From: Ginsengibacter hankyongi
GTDB taxonomy: Bacteria > Bacteroidota > Bacteroidia > Chitinophagales > Chitinophagaceae
Direction of reading: 5' to 3'
Length of the DNA: 64,000 nucleotides
Assembly: GCF_008710285.1 (NCBI RefSeq)
Contig: NZ_VYQF01000003.1
Span: forward strand, 186,001-250,000
Shown here: piece after piece, positions 8,923 to 17,757 of the stretch
Layout of the letters: each line of letters opens with the position of its first letter
Numbering within the stretch: position 1 is the stretch's first letter
Position numbers and translations under genes: made by a program
Notes under the pieces: model-generated
Databases searched by the model: none
What the model was told of the DNA's origin: nothing
What the model saw: only the letters and a program-made list of their open reading frames with translations

Positions 8923-10881
8923 CTATTTCACCAACACCATTTTTTCGACGTACGAATTTTCACCTAAAAGTGCTTTCACTGAATAAATACCTCGTGGCCA
9001 TCCTTGAAAATCGGTAAGAGTCAAAGATGAATTTCCATTGGGTACGGTCGTATGTAATTTTCTCATCAACCTTCCGGATCCATCGTAGATAAATAGTTGT
9101 ATCTCATTTTCACCTAAGGAAGAAATGTTAAGGTTTAATTTCCCCCTAACCGGATTTGGCGCAATACTTATTCCCGGTTTGCCATTATCTCCAAGAAACA
9201 ACCTGATAGTTTTGCTATAAGATGCGCTACCGTCCTTATTTGTTATTTTTACCCTGTAATATATTTGGCCCGACGATGTTTCATCCGGCGTATCGGAAGC
9301 TGAGTATTCATGAATTAACATCTCATCTCGATTTGCAAATACTTTACTAACTGAAACGAAATTTACTCCGTCAACACTTCGTTCAACATTGAAATACCCG
9401 GTTTGATCGCTTTGCGAGATTGCCCAGTTTAAATGTGCCTCGCCCTTAGACATATTTCCACTAAAGCCCAAAAGCTTATTCTCTAAAACAAAGCAATTAC
9501 TATTATAAAAAATTACTACGGTATCTGTTGCATACGTAGAACATCCCGCCTGAAGTTGTTGAGTTACTACATAGGTCCCTGCAGAATCGACTACTATAGA
9601 ATCTCCTGTCGAACTTGTACTTAAAATATGTCCGTCAGTGGTTGACCAGGTGTACGTAGAAGTCGACAAAGGATTTGTTACCCTTATTGTACTGTTACCT
9701 ATCAATCCACACAAAACAGATTGATCGGACTGAATATTTGCCCTGGCCGGAAGGAAGAAATCAAATGGACCAACAAAGTCTTTAAGCGCAGATGTAAAAG
9801 ATGTCGACGCTCTTGACTTTACTAAGATACGTCTGAAGGGCATACCGCAACTATTTGATCCTAATAATGTCACAGGGTCTAATCCTATTTTGGAAAGATT
9901 AACACCAATCTCCATGAACTGGCCGGCAGTATAAGTGGTAACTACACTATTATCTCCCCGAACTAACGAAAAAGGCCCTGCCCATGTATTATTAGGGCTT
10001 TCAACTCCATAGTAAAAATTTCCTGCGGTTTTAGGTAAAATACCTGCATATCCATATTGCGAGCCTGAGGATGCGCCATCAAAGGAACCACTCCAGTTGA
10101 AATCAACCGGAGTTGTTGATAAGGAAGCGCTATTGACCCAAATACGTGCCTCAAGTGACGATAAGGTAGAACTCCCAAAGTCAGCTGAAAAAATAATATC
10201 TCCTGGCTGGGTAATATTACCGGCAGCATCAAATTTCCAAGAAGTATGACCAGCATCTGGCCCGTACCCGTAAAATCTTTGGGTAGCCCTATCATAATAG
10301 ATATCTGTCTGGTACATTTCGAAATCAAAATAACGATCGCCTGTTGTATTTTCAATAGATAAACCGCCAAACATCCAAAGCGAATCTGTGGAATTCGGCC
10401 CTGCTCTTCTCACATGTACCATCATATCCAAAATCTCATTCTTATCCGGAACTGATTGCGCTACCGGGCATGTCCAATCAGCCGGGCTCTCCCCATTTTT
10501 ACTGGCACCGGACGCAAATATTGTGGAATCGGTGCCATGATAATCGCGTATAAAAATCGCATCCAATAACATTTTATTATTTACAATCGAATAGGCAGGA
10601 TACCTCATGGTCCGGAAAAACGGTAATTGACGGAATGAAGGATCGCTGGCATATCGTGACACGATACTGGCAGCCCCGGTTGTGTCAATTACAAACGCTC
10701 CTGATCCAGGGGTACCCATATTAAACCAGTCGTCATTGCCGGACTGAGCGAAATTGTTGTAAAAGTTAGCCCGTAACTCTCCTTCAATACCAAAACCAGC
10801 CTTAAGGCTCGGAGTTACTGTTTGCGCAATTGCACCAATCCAACATGTTAAAAAAGCAATTAGGTAAAAAATTTTTTTCAT
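8923..10881 (-). CDS. Large secreted T9SS sorting-domain protein
   Basis: This 652-residue protein has a signal peptide (MKKIFYLIAFLTCWIGAIA). The N-terminal 380 residues form an unrecognised domain with many aromatic and Asp residues. It is followed by a PKD/Ig-like segment near 390-460 (STYTWSTTDGHILSTSSTGDSIVVDSAGTYVVT in form), an Fn3-like segment (GEAHLNWAISQSDQTGYFNVERS), and a T9SS type A tail: ISIAPNPVRGKLNLNI, LFIYDGSGRLMRKL, WPRGIYSVKALL. Bacteroidota proteins of this build are often structural surface proteins. Enzymatic motifs were not seen. Confidence 0.85.
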   Translation of the reverse strand: MKKIFYLIAFLTCWIGAIAQTVTPSLKAGFGIEGELRANFYNNFAQSGNDDWFNMGTPGSGAFVIDTTGAASIVSRYASDPSFRQLPFFRTMRYPAYSIVNNKMLLDAIFIRDYHGTDSTIFASGASKNGESPADWTCPVAQSVPDKNEILDMMVHVRRAGPNSTDSLWMFGGLSIENTTGDRYFDFEMYQTDIYYDRATQRFYGYGPDAGHTSWKFDAAGNITQPGDIIFSADFGSSTLSSLEARIWVNSASLSTTPVDFNWSGSFDGASSGSQYGYAGILPKTAGNFYYGVESPNNTWAGPFSLVRGDNSVVTTYTAGQFMEIGVNLSKIGLDPVTLLGSNSCGMPFRRILVKSRASTSFTSALKDFVGPFDFFLPARANIQSDQSVLCGLIGNSTIRVTNPLSTSTYTWSTTDGHILSTSSTGDSIVVDSAGTYVVTQQLQAGCSTYATDTVVIFYNSNCFVLENKLLGFSGNMSKGEAHLNWAISQSDQTGYFNVERSVDGVNFVSVSKVFANRDEMLIHEYSASDTPDETSSGQIYYRVKITNKDGSASYSKTIRLFLGDNGKPGISIAPNPVRGKLNLNISSLGENEIQLFIYDGSGRLMRKLHTTVPNGNSSLTLTDFQGWPRGIYSVKALLGENSYVEKMVLVK

Positions 10882-11505
10882 AAAGATGGATTTATTTGGC
10901 TATTTCTATTATTCCTTGTTAAGCATGAACAAGGCGGCTCGAGTCTCAATAAAAAAGGGTTTAATTTAAGAGCAATGTTTAAAGCACAACATTGACAACT
11001 CCTTTGAGTCAATTCAAGTCTTTTAAAAAAACGGGGTTGAAAATCTGTAAAGTATGAATCTGAATCGTTACACGTCGATATCTCCGACTTCCTGTCCCCA
11101 AGAGACGGAATTACAAAGGCAGTATACTCAGCAATGACATTGTAATTTTTCATGGTATAGATATTTCATACATCACCAAAACAAATAACGATTTAGAATC
11201 ATTATTATTTCTCAAGAGTAAAATTATTTCACAAAAACCCGGCATACAAGAGTATAAGTCCTCTTATGGATAATAGTAAATTTACTGAGATACAAATCCT
11301 CTAAGTATTGAAAATCAATCCAGGTCGTGAATCAGGATGAGGAATCAGTCATTCGAGCTATAGAATGTGATCACTGCCGGAATTTAGTGCAAACAAACTG
11401 GCAATTTAGAATGAGGAGGTAGTTTGGCCATATTATTTGATTTTGATTATAAAACTACCTGACGAGTATCATGAATTTTTATAAAATACTAATCCTATTT
11501 TAAAC
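10882..11505. other. Gene-free intergenic region
   Basis: This stretch lies between divergently placed secreted-protein and cytochrome maturation genes. A 91-residue minus-strand frame exists (10878-11153) but lacks domain-like composition and is rejected. I see no RNA gene or repeat. The right end carries the promoter of the next gene. Confidence 0.5.
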
Positions 11506-11513
11506 TAAATTTG
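11506..11513 (+). promoter_or_regulatory. Bacteroidota -7 promoter box for ccmE
   Basis: TAAATTTG matches the Bacteroidota primary sigma factor consensus TAnnTTTG exactly and sits 17 bases before the ccmE ATG, giving a short leader. No clear TTG -33 element is seen at the usual spacing. Confidence 0.55.
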
Positions 11514-11529
11514 CAGCTATTAAAATTAT

Positions 11530-11934
11530 ATGAAGACTTCCAGCATTATTATTTTGGTAGCAATTGCAGCTGCAATAGGCGTATTATTAATGTACTCGGT
11601 TGATTTTTCAACCTATGATACTATAAGTTCTGCAAAAGAAAAACCGGGCAAATATGTACACCTTATTGCAAGGCTTGATAAATCAAAGCCAATACAATAT
11701 GATGCTATAAAAGATCCTAATTACCTTTCATTTTATGCAACCGACAGCCTTGGCGGCAGTACACAAGTAATCTATCATAATACAAAACCATCCGAATTAG
11801 AACAAAGTGATCGCATAGTTTTGAAAGGAAAAATGGAAGGAAATGTTTTTGAATGCGATAACATTTTGCTTAAGTGTCCTTCAAAATATAAAGACGATAA
11901 AAAACAATTGGAAAAAACGGTTTCTCAATACTAA
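11530..11934 (+). CDS. ccmE: Cytochrome c maturation heme chaperone CcmE (Cys-type)
   Basis: This 134-residue protein has one N-terminal membrane anchor (residues 4-22) and a periplasmic OB-fold: KPGKYVHLIARLD, then LSFYATDSLGGSTQVIYHNTKP, then IVLKGKMEGNVFECDNILLKCPSKY. CcmE carries heme covalently from CcmC to the CcmF lyase. The heme-binding site here is CPSKY (C116, Y120), the CxxxY form, instead of HxxxY as in E. coli. It ends eight bases before ccmF, so the two are an operon. The other ccm genes are not in the window. Confidence 0.9.
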   Translation: MKTSSIIILVAIAAAIGVLLMYSVDFSTYDTISSAKEKPGKYVHLIARLDKSKPIQYDAIKDPNYLSFYATDSLGGSTQVIYHNTKPSELEQSDRIVLKGKMEGNVFECDNILLKCPSKYKDDKKQLEKTVSQY

Positions 11935-11942
11935 ACAGCCAC

Positions 11943-14459
11943 ATGAAGTTTGAAGGTGAACATTTATTACCGGGAGAGGTTGGGCATTTTTTTGTGTTAC
12001 TTGCCTTTGTAGCGTCTCTGGTCTCATCCGTCGCTTATTTTTACGCTTCTGCAATTAAGAATGATTCGGAAAAACGCTCATGGATATTTTTTGCCCGCGG
12101 CGCCTTCTTTATCCAGTTTATTTCTTTGGTTACTGTTTTCATTACCATTTATTATATCTGCTCTCATCATTATTTTGAATACCTCTATTCTTACAAACAT
12201 GCGTCAAAAGAGCTTGAACCAAAATACTTATTAGCCTGCATTTGGGAAGGCCAGGAAGGAAGTTTTATTTTATGGTCGTTATGGCATTGTGTTTTGGGGA
12301 GCATACTTATTTTCACTAGTAAAAAAAGGGAAGCTCCTATTCTTGCTATCGTTACGCTTGCTCAATTTGTTTTGTTGTTAATGATTGTTGGAATTTATAT
12401 TGGCGATACACGTATTGGCAGCAGTCCTTTTGTATTAACACGCAACGAAATAAATGGCCCTATATTTAGTCAACCAAATTATTTATCATTTATAAAAGAT
12501 GGTATCGGTTTAAACGTTTTATTAAGAAATTATTGGATGGTTATACATCCGCCAATTTTGTTCTTAGGATTTGCGAGTACGATAGTACCGTTAGGATTCG
12601 CTTATTCATCTCTTAGTACAAAAAATTTTACAGACTGGATAAAACCTGCACTCCCCTGGACTTTGTTTAGTTGCTGCGTATTAGGTGTGGGTATTATGAT
12701 GGGAGGAAAATGGGCTTACGAATCATTATCGTTCGGAGGTTATTGGGCTTGGGATCCCGTTGAAAATGCAGCGCTTGTTCCCTGGATGATTCTCATTTCA
12801 GGGTTGCATTGCATGGCCGTTTATAATTCAACAGGCAATGCCTTAAGAGCTTCTTACCTCTTTATTATATTAGCTTATTTCTTCGTTCTATATTCAACCT
12901 TTTTAACCCGTACAGGAATATTGGGCGATACGTCTGTTCACTCGTTTACCGAAGCAGGATTGGCAATGAATGTGCTCATCGGGATTTATGTTGTTATCAT
13001 TTCACTCCCGGTATTGTTTCTTTTCGTTTATAATTATAAGAAAATACCTGCCATACAAAAAGAAGAAAATATTTCATCAAGAGAATTCTGGATGTTTATT
13101 GGTTCACTGATATTTTTTCTCGCTGCTCTTTTTATAATTGGCGTAACTTCTTTACCTGTTTATAATAAAGTTTTCGGAACAAATTATGCGGACCCGCAGG
13201 ACAGGGAATTTACCTACAACAAAGTATTGGTTTTGGTTGCTTTTATAATAGGAGTACTTACTGCATTCTCTCAATATTTAAAATACAGAAATACAGAAAA
13301 GAAGTATCTTATAAAAAATATAGCGCTGCCTGTAAGCATTGCCGTTATACTTACATTTTTACTCGTATTTTTTTACCCGATAGAATACACCAAAAAAGGG
13401 CCCGGCTTTTTAATCGCCATTTACATCGCTTTGTTCGCATCCATATTTTCAGTAATTGCTAACGCTGCTTATTTAAAAACAGTGTTAAAAGGAAATTTAA
13501 AAGCTGGCGGCGCAGCAATAGCCCACCTCGGTTTTGCATTGATGATCACAGGAATGTTGATTTCATCTGGAAATAAAAAGGTAATAAGTGATAATCGCAA
13601 AACGGGCTTATTTATTCCATTTGATAAAGACCCTACCGGCAGACAGACCGAAGATCCAATGGAAAATCTTACTCTTTTAAAAAATGTTCCCACTCAAATG
13701 GGGAACTATACGGTTACTTATCTCAGGGATTCTGCAGCCTCTGAAAAAAACCGGACTTTTTACAAACTTCATTTTCAAAAAATTGATAGTACAACCGGTA
13801 AATCAACAGAAGATTTTATGTTAGCCCCGGATTCTTATCGCATGAAGGATAATAACCTCAGTTCTAATCCGGGTACAAGACATTATCTAACCCATGATGT
13901 GTTTACCTATATATCTACCATTTCTGTAAAGAACCAGGATGCGGATACGGCTCAATTTAAAATTCATGAAGTGGGCATAAAAGATACCGTGTTCTATTCG
14001 AAAGGTTATTTTGTTTTAAATGATGTTCTTAAAAATCCAAATAACGAAAGATTTCATTTTACTCCGTCTGATACTGCCTTGGTTGCAGACATCACCGTTT
14101 ACGGCCAGGATAGCACAAAAACCAAGGCCTACCCTGCTCTCGTAATCAGTAATCAGCAAATTAATTTTATTGATGATACACTTATCAGGCAAAACCTGTT
14201 TTTAAATCTCGCTGGCCTTGCAAATGATAAGAAATTTAAAATTGGTGTGAAAGAATCTGATATCCCAACCGATTTTATAACCTTAAAAGCTTACGTTTTT
14301 CCATATATAAATCTTGTGTGGGCCGGCTTGTTAATTATGGCTTGTGGATTTGTAGTTTCAATCGGGCGAAGAGCTAAAGCAGCTAATTATATAACTGCAT
14401 TGTCCGTATTATTCGTGCTGGCTGGTTTGTTTTATATGTTTTTAGTAGCCAACAGTTAA
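11943..14459 (+). CDS. ccmF: Cytochrome c heme lyase subunit CcmF/CcsA-type
   Basis: This 838-residue polytopic membrane protein carries the heme-handling WWD signature GGYWAWDPVENAALVPWM at about residues 262-280, with conserved His residues before it (NYWMVIHPPILF) and after it. About 14 hydrophobic helices are apparent. A periplasmic domain near 545-790 precedes the last two helices. It attaches heme to apocytochrome CxxCH motifs, receiving it from CcmE, which is encoded directly upstream. Length is longer than E. coli CcmF (about 650) because of the enlarged periplasmic domain, usual in Bacteroidota. Confidence 0.92.
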   Translation: MKFEGEHLLPGEVGHFFVLLAFVASLVSSVAYFYASAIKNDSEKRSWIFFARGAFFIQFISLVTVFITIYYICSHHYFEYLYSYKHASKELEPKYLLACIWEGQEGSFILWSLWHCVLGSILIFTSKKREAPILAIVTLAQFVLLLMIVGIYIGDTRIGSSPFVLTRNEINGPIFSQPNYLSFIKDGIGLNVLLRNYWMVIHPPILFLGFASTIVPLGFAYSSLSTKNFTDWIKPALPWTLFSCCVLGVGIMMGGKWAYESLSFGGYWAWDPVENAALVPWMILISGLHCMAVYNSTGNALRASYLFIILAYFFVLYSTFLTRTGILGDTSVHSFTEAGLAMNVLIGIYVVIISLPVLFLFVYNYKKIPAIQKEENISSREFWMFIGSLIFFLAALFIIGVTSLPVYNKVFGTNYADPQDREFTYNKVLVLVAFIIGVLTAFSQYLKYRNTEKKYLIKNIALPVSIAVILTFLLVFFYPIEYTKKGPGFLIAIYIALFASIFSVIANAAYLKTVLKGNLKAGGAAIAHLGFALMITGMLISSGNKKVISDNRKTGLFIPFDKDPTGRQTEDPMENLTLLKNVPTQMGNYTVTYLRDSAASEKNRTFYKLHFQKIDSTTGKSTEDFMLAPDSYRMKDNNLSSNPGTRHYLTHDVFTYISTISVKNQDADTAQFKIHEVGIKDTVFYSKGYFVLNDVLKNPNNERFHFTPSDTALVADITVYGQDSTKTKAYPALVISNQQINFIDDTLIRQNLFLNLAGLANDKKFKIGVKESDIPTDFITLKAYVFPYINLVWAGLLIMACGFVVSIGRRAKAANYITALSVLFVLAGLFYMFLVANS

Positions 14460-14530
14460 TTATTACGGTCAAATTATTGCCATTGAATTTTTTGCAATCC
14501 ACCTTATAATAATATAAATTTACAGACGCA

Positions 14531-15151
14531 ATGCCTATCATCCGTAACTATAGCGCCCCTGTTACCTTCTCACTTATTATTATAATATTAAGCCCGTTCA
14601 ATAATATAAAGGCACAATCAAAATATGGGCAGCATGATACTATCATAACTAGTGCAGTTGTTTATGAAGGCGATACAATACCAGCCCAGGTTTTAGCCGG
14701 TGTATATTTATGGAAGGGGAATTTAACGGCAAGGCAAAGATGGACGCGACTAAGAAATGCTGTGTACGTTACCTATCCTTACGCAAAGCGTGCAGGTATA
14801 GTTTTTAATGATATAGAAAAACATATTGCAGGAAACCATGACAAGTTATTTATAAGTAAGTATATAAATAGCCGCGAGAAAGAATTAAAGAAAGAATTTA
14901 CTGAACCATTAACCAATTTATCTGTTTACCAGGGTAAGGTATTGATGAAGCTGATAAACAGGGAAACGAAAGGCATCAATTGCTACGATATTGTGAAAGA
15001 GTTAAAAGGTGGCCTCACAGCACGATTCTGGCAAACAGTTGCCTTCTTTTTTGGCAGTGATCTTAAACAACCTTACGATGCTAGGGGCCAGGATGCAGAG
15101 ATAGAATCTATTGTAAGAGAGGTTCAAAAAATGTATGGCTATTCAGGTTAA
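14531..15151 (+). CDS. DUF4294 family exported protein
   Basis: This 206-residue protein has an N-terminal signal (about residues 8-28, ending IKAQ). The mature part has YEGDTIPAQVLAGVYLWK, RQRWTRLRNAVYVTYPYAKRAG and INRETKGINCYDIVKELKGGLTARFWQTVAFFFGSDLKQPYD, which I recognise as the Bacteroidota DUF4294 family of unknown function. It is 71 bases after ccmF with an AT-rich TAAATTTA box just upstream, so it may have its own promoter. Confidence 0.8.
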   Translation: MPIIRNYSAPVTFSLIIIILSPFNNIKAQSKYGQHDTIITSAVVYEGDTIPAQVLAGVYLWKGNLTARQRWTRLRNAVYVTYPYAKRAGIVFNDIEKHIAGNHDKLFISKYINSREKELKKEFTEPLTNLSVYQGKVLMKLINRETKGINCYDIVKELKGGLTARFWQTVAFFFGSDLKQPYDARGQDAEIESIVREVQKMYGYSG

Positions 15152-15297
15152 TTTTAATAGCGCTGCTTTAATTTATTTTTAAATTGTTAATTGTTTATAA
15201 CAAGCGTATAGCTAAAAACTACTCTTTTTTACCTATCTTCACGGCCTGAAATATCGTTTTACTTCGTCCCTTCTTTTTAGAGTGTTATTTTATTAGA

Positions 15298-16035
15298 ATG
15301 AAATTAGAACTTTTAGCATTTGGTGTTCATCCCGATGATATAGAATTAAGTTGTGCTGGGACCCTTCTTATCGAAAAAAATAATGGAAAAAAAGTAGGTA
15401 TTGTTGATCTTACACAAGGGGAACTGGGCACAAGAGGAACATCAGAATCAAGAAAAGAAGAAGCAAAAAACTCTGCTACTATTTTAGGAATAGATGTAAG
15501 AGAAAATCTTGAAATGGCAGATGGCTTTTTCAAAAATGATGAAGAAAACCAAAGGAAAATTATAACAGTTCTTAGAAAATACAGGCCGGAAATTATTCTT
15601 TGCAATGCGCCGGACGACAGGCACCCGGATCATGGCCGTTCAGCACAATTGGTAAATGATGCAGCATTTTTATCAGGATTGATGAAAATAGAAACAACTG
15701 ATGAGAATAATCAAAAGCAGGAAGCATGGAGGCCGAAATATGTTTTTAATTACATACAGGATTTATATTTTAAACCTGATTTTGTAATAGATGTATCAAG
15801 TGTTTTTGATAAAAAAATTGAGTCGATAGAAGCATTTGCCACGCAATTTTATAACGCAAACGCAAGCAACGAAGAACCGCAAACCTATATTTCATCTCCG
15901 GAATTTTTAGAAAGCATTATAAACCGTGCAAAAATGTTTGGTAAAATGATCGGAGTAAAATATGCGGAAGGTTTCCTTTCAAAAAAAATGATAGGATTAA
16001 AAACCTTTGATGCATTGATTCAAAAAAGTACTTAA
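15298..16035 (+). CDS. bshB1: Bacillithiol biosynthesis deacetylase BshB1
   Basis: This 245-residue LmbE/PIG-L-fold zinc deacetylase removes the acetyl group from N-acetylglucosaminyl malate in bacillithiol synthesis. Zinc and catalytic motifs are HPDD (H11, D13, D14) and HPDH (H109, H112). DLTQGELGTRGT is characteristic of BshB1. Length matches the family. The partner genes bshA and bshC are not in the window. A TATCTTCA box about 60 bases upstream could serve as its promoter. Confidence 0.88.
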   Translation: MKLELLAFGVHPDDIELSCAGTLLIEKNNGKKVGIVDLTQGELGTRGTSESRKEEAKNSATILGIDVRENLEMADGFFKNDEENQRKIITVLRKYRPEIILCNAPDDRHPDHGRSAQLVNDAAFLSGLMKIETTDENNQKQEAWRPKYVFNYIQDLYFKPDFVIDVSSVFDKKIESIEAFATQFYNANASNEEPQTYISSPEFLESIINRAKMFGKMIGVKYAEGFLSKKMIGLKTFDALIQKST

Positions 16036-16090
16036 AAAAAGAATGCTGCGTTAATTAGCAGCGCAAACTATAACTCATTAATTAAACAAA

Positions 16091-17161
16091 ATGGCAAATC
16101 CAAAATTCATACAGGGAAAGGGCGAATTCCATATTGAATTAAAAAATCGTGTGAACCAATATTTTATTGACCGCAAAAAACCAATGACGGGTAACAGCGC
16201 ATTACTTATGAAGGCTGTGCTTTTCTGCATTGGATATATTTTAATTTATGTTCACCTTGTTTTCTTTACGCCGATGGTTTGGGCTGCGATACCTGAATGT
16301 GTTTTATTTGGCGGCCTTACCGCTGCGATCGGTTTCAACGTTATGCACGATGGGGCTCACGGAAGTTTTAGTAAATACAAAGTGTTGAATAAGATGGCCG
16401 GTTTTTCTTTAAATTTTTTAGGAGCTAGCGCCATTATGTGGAATATGAAGCATAACATCATTCATCATACATATACCAATATTGATGGAATTGATGATGA
16501 CATTGAAGCACGCCCCTGGCTTAGGTTTGCCACAACACAGAAAAAGATGAAGATGCATAAATTCCAGCATTATTATTTCTGGTTTTTATATACATTGCTT
16601 CATTTGGTTTGGATATTTATGTCAGACTACAAGAAATATTTTTCCGGCAAGATAGGTCCCGTTGCGTTGAGAAAAATGACAGTTAGAGAACATATATCTT
16701 TCTGGGTTGCAAAGTTGGGTTATGCATTTATGTTTGTTGCATTGCCTATTTGGCTCTTGGGCTTTACTACCTGGTTAGTTGGTTTTCTAACTATTACAAT
16801 GGTTACCGGCTTTGTAATAAGCATCGTGTTTCAACTTGCGCATACGGTGGAGCATACTGAATTTCCTATGCCCAACGAATCTACTAATAAAATTGAAAAC
16901 GAATGGGCCATACACCAGGTGGCAACCACGGCTAATTTCTCTACCGGAAACAAACTCATATCATGGCTGGTAGGCGGGTTAAATTTTCAAATTGAACATC
17001 ACCTGTTTCCAAGAATATCTCATGTGCATTATCCTGCAATAAGTAAAATTATTAAGCGCACCTGCAACGATTACGGAATTAAATACATCGAATATCCAAA
17101 GATGAGACATGCAATTCTTTCGCATGTTGCTTACTTAAGAAAACTGGGACAAGCGAATTAA
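16091..17161 (+). CDS. Membrane fatty acid desaturase (acyl-CoA/lipid desaturase)
   Basis: This 356-residue integral membrane di-iron desaturase has the three His boxes: HDGAH (86-90), HNIIHH (121-126) and QIEHH near residue 310, plus LAHTVEH. Four hydrophobic segments place the boxes on the cytoplasmic side. It introduces a double bond into a long-chain acyl group. The QxxHH third box is typical of front-end (delta-6/linoleoyl-CoA-like) desaturases, but regiospecificity is not decided by this. It stands alone between bshB1 and a small conserved protein. Confidence 0.88.
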   Translation: MANPKFIQGKGEFHIELKNRVNQYFIDRKKPMTGNSALLMKAVLFCIGYILIYVHLVFFTPMVWAAIPECVLFGGLTAAIGFNVMHDGAHGSFSKYKVLNKMAGFSLNFLGASAIMWNMKHNIIHHTYTNIDGIDDDIEARPWLRFATTQKKMKMHKFQHYYFWFLYTLLHLVWIFMSDYKKYFSGKIGPVALRKMTVREHISFWVAKLGYAFMFVALPIWLLGFTTWLVGFLTITMVTGFVISIVFQLAHTVEHTEFPMPNESTNKIENEWAIHQVATTANFSTGNKLISWLVGGLNFQIEHHLFPRISHVHYPAISKIIKRTCNDYGIKYIEYPKMRHAILSHVAYLRKLGQAN

Positions 17162-17221
17162 AAAAAACAAAAATTTATTACCTTTTTTTTAGAAGATAAA
17201 AATCCTGTTTAAATTTACAGA

Positions 17222-17737
17222 ATGAATCTAGATTTTCAGGACTCGGTCCCCAAAGACTTTAATGACAACTCGCATGTTTGGATTTATCAAAGTAACAGAG
17301 TTTTTAACGTTCCTGAAGCCATACAAATTGAAGAGCTTTTGAAAGACTTTGCCAGCAATTGGAAAAGCCATGGAACACCGGTAAAAGCATTTGGTAATTT
17401 ATTTTTCGGTCAGTTTGTAATTTTCATGGCAGATGAAACTGCTTCAGGTGTAAGCGGATGCAGCACCGATAGCTCGGTTAGATTAATTAAAAACATTGAG
17501 AAAGATTTTGAAGTAGACATGTTCGACAGGCAAATGCTTGCTTTTATAGTCGATGAAAGAATTCAGCTTATTCCCTTGTCGCAGGTAAATAATTTTTTAG
17601 AAGAAGGTATTTTAACTGCAGACACTTTATACTTTAATAATACGATCCTTACTAAAGAAGAATTATTAAAGGAATGGATTATCCCTGTTAAGAAAAGCTG
17701 GCTCGCTAAAAGAGTTCCATTCTTAAATAGCAAATAG
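17222..17737 (+). CDS. Conserved Bacteroidota protein of unknown function
   Basis: This 171-residue soluble protein has FNVPEAIQIEELLKDFASNWKSHGTPVKAFG, FFGQFVIFMADE, SGCSTDSSVRLIKNIEKDF and MFDRQMLAFIVDE. This is a widespread Bacteroidota family that databases often mislabel as an ABC transporter ATPase. No Walker motifs are present, so that label should not be used. The GCSTDSS segment is the most conserved-looking part. Its stop codon lies in a terminator stem shared with the convergent peptidase gene. Confidence 0.75.
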   Translation: MNLDFQDSVPKDFNDNSHVWIYQSNRVFNVPEAIQIEELLKDFASNWKSHGTPVKAFGNLFFGQFVIFMADETASGVSGCSTDSSVRLIKNIEKDFEVDMFDRQMLAFIVDERIQLIPLSQVNNFLEEGILTADTLYFNNTILTKEELLKEWIIPVKKSWLAKRVPFLNSK

Positions 17738-17757
17738 TATTTCAGCTATTTGTTTTT
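17731..17757 (+). terminator. Terminator overlapping two convergent stop codons
   Basis: CAAATAG (17731-17737) pairs with CTATTTG (17746-17752), followed by five T. The left arm contains the stop of the plus gene and the right arm contains the stop of the minus-strand peptidase. Confidence 0.6.

Noticed and set aside
10878..11153. 91-residue minus-strand frame overlapping the next gene by four bases
   Set aside because: Cys-rich mixed composition, no domain pattern and no hydrophobic or helical periodicity. The next gene has its own signal peptide start.
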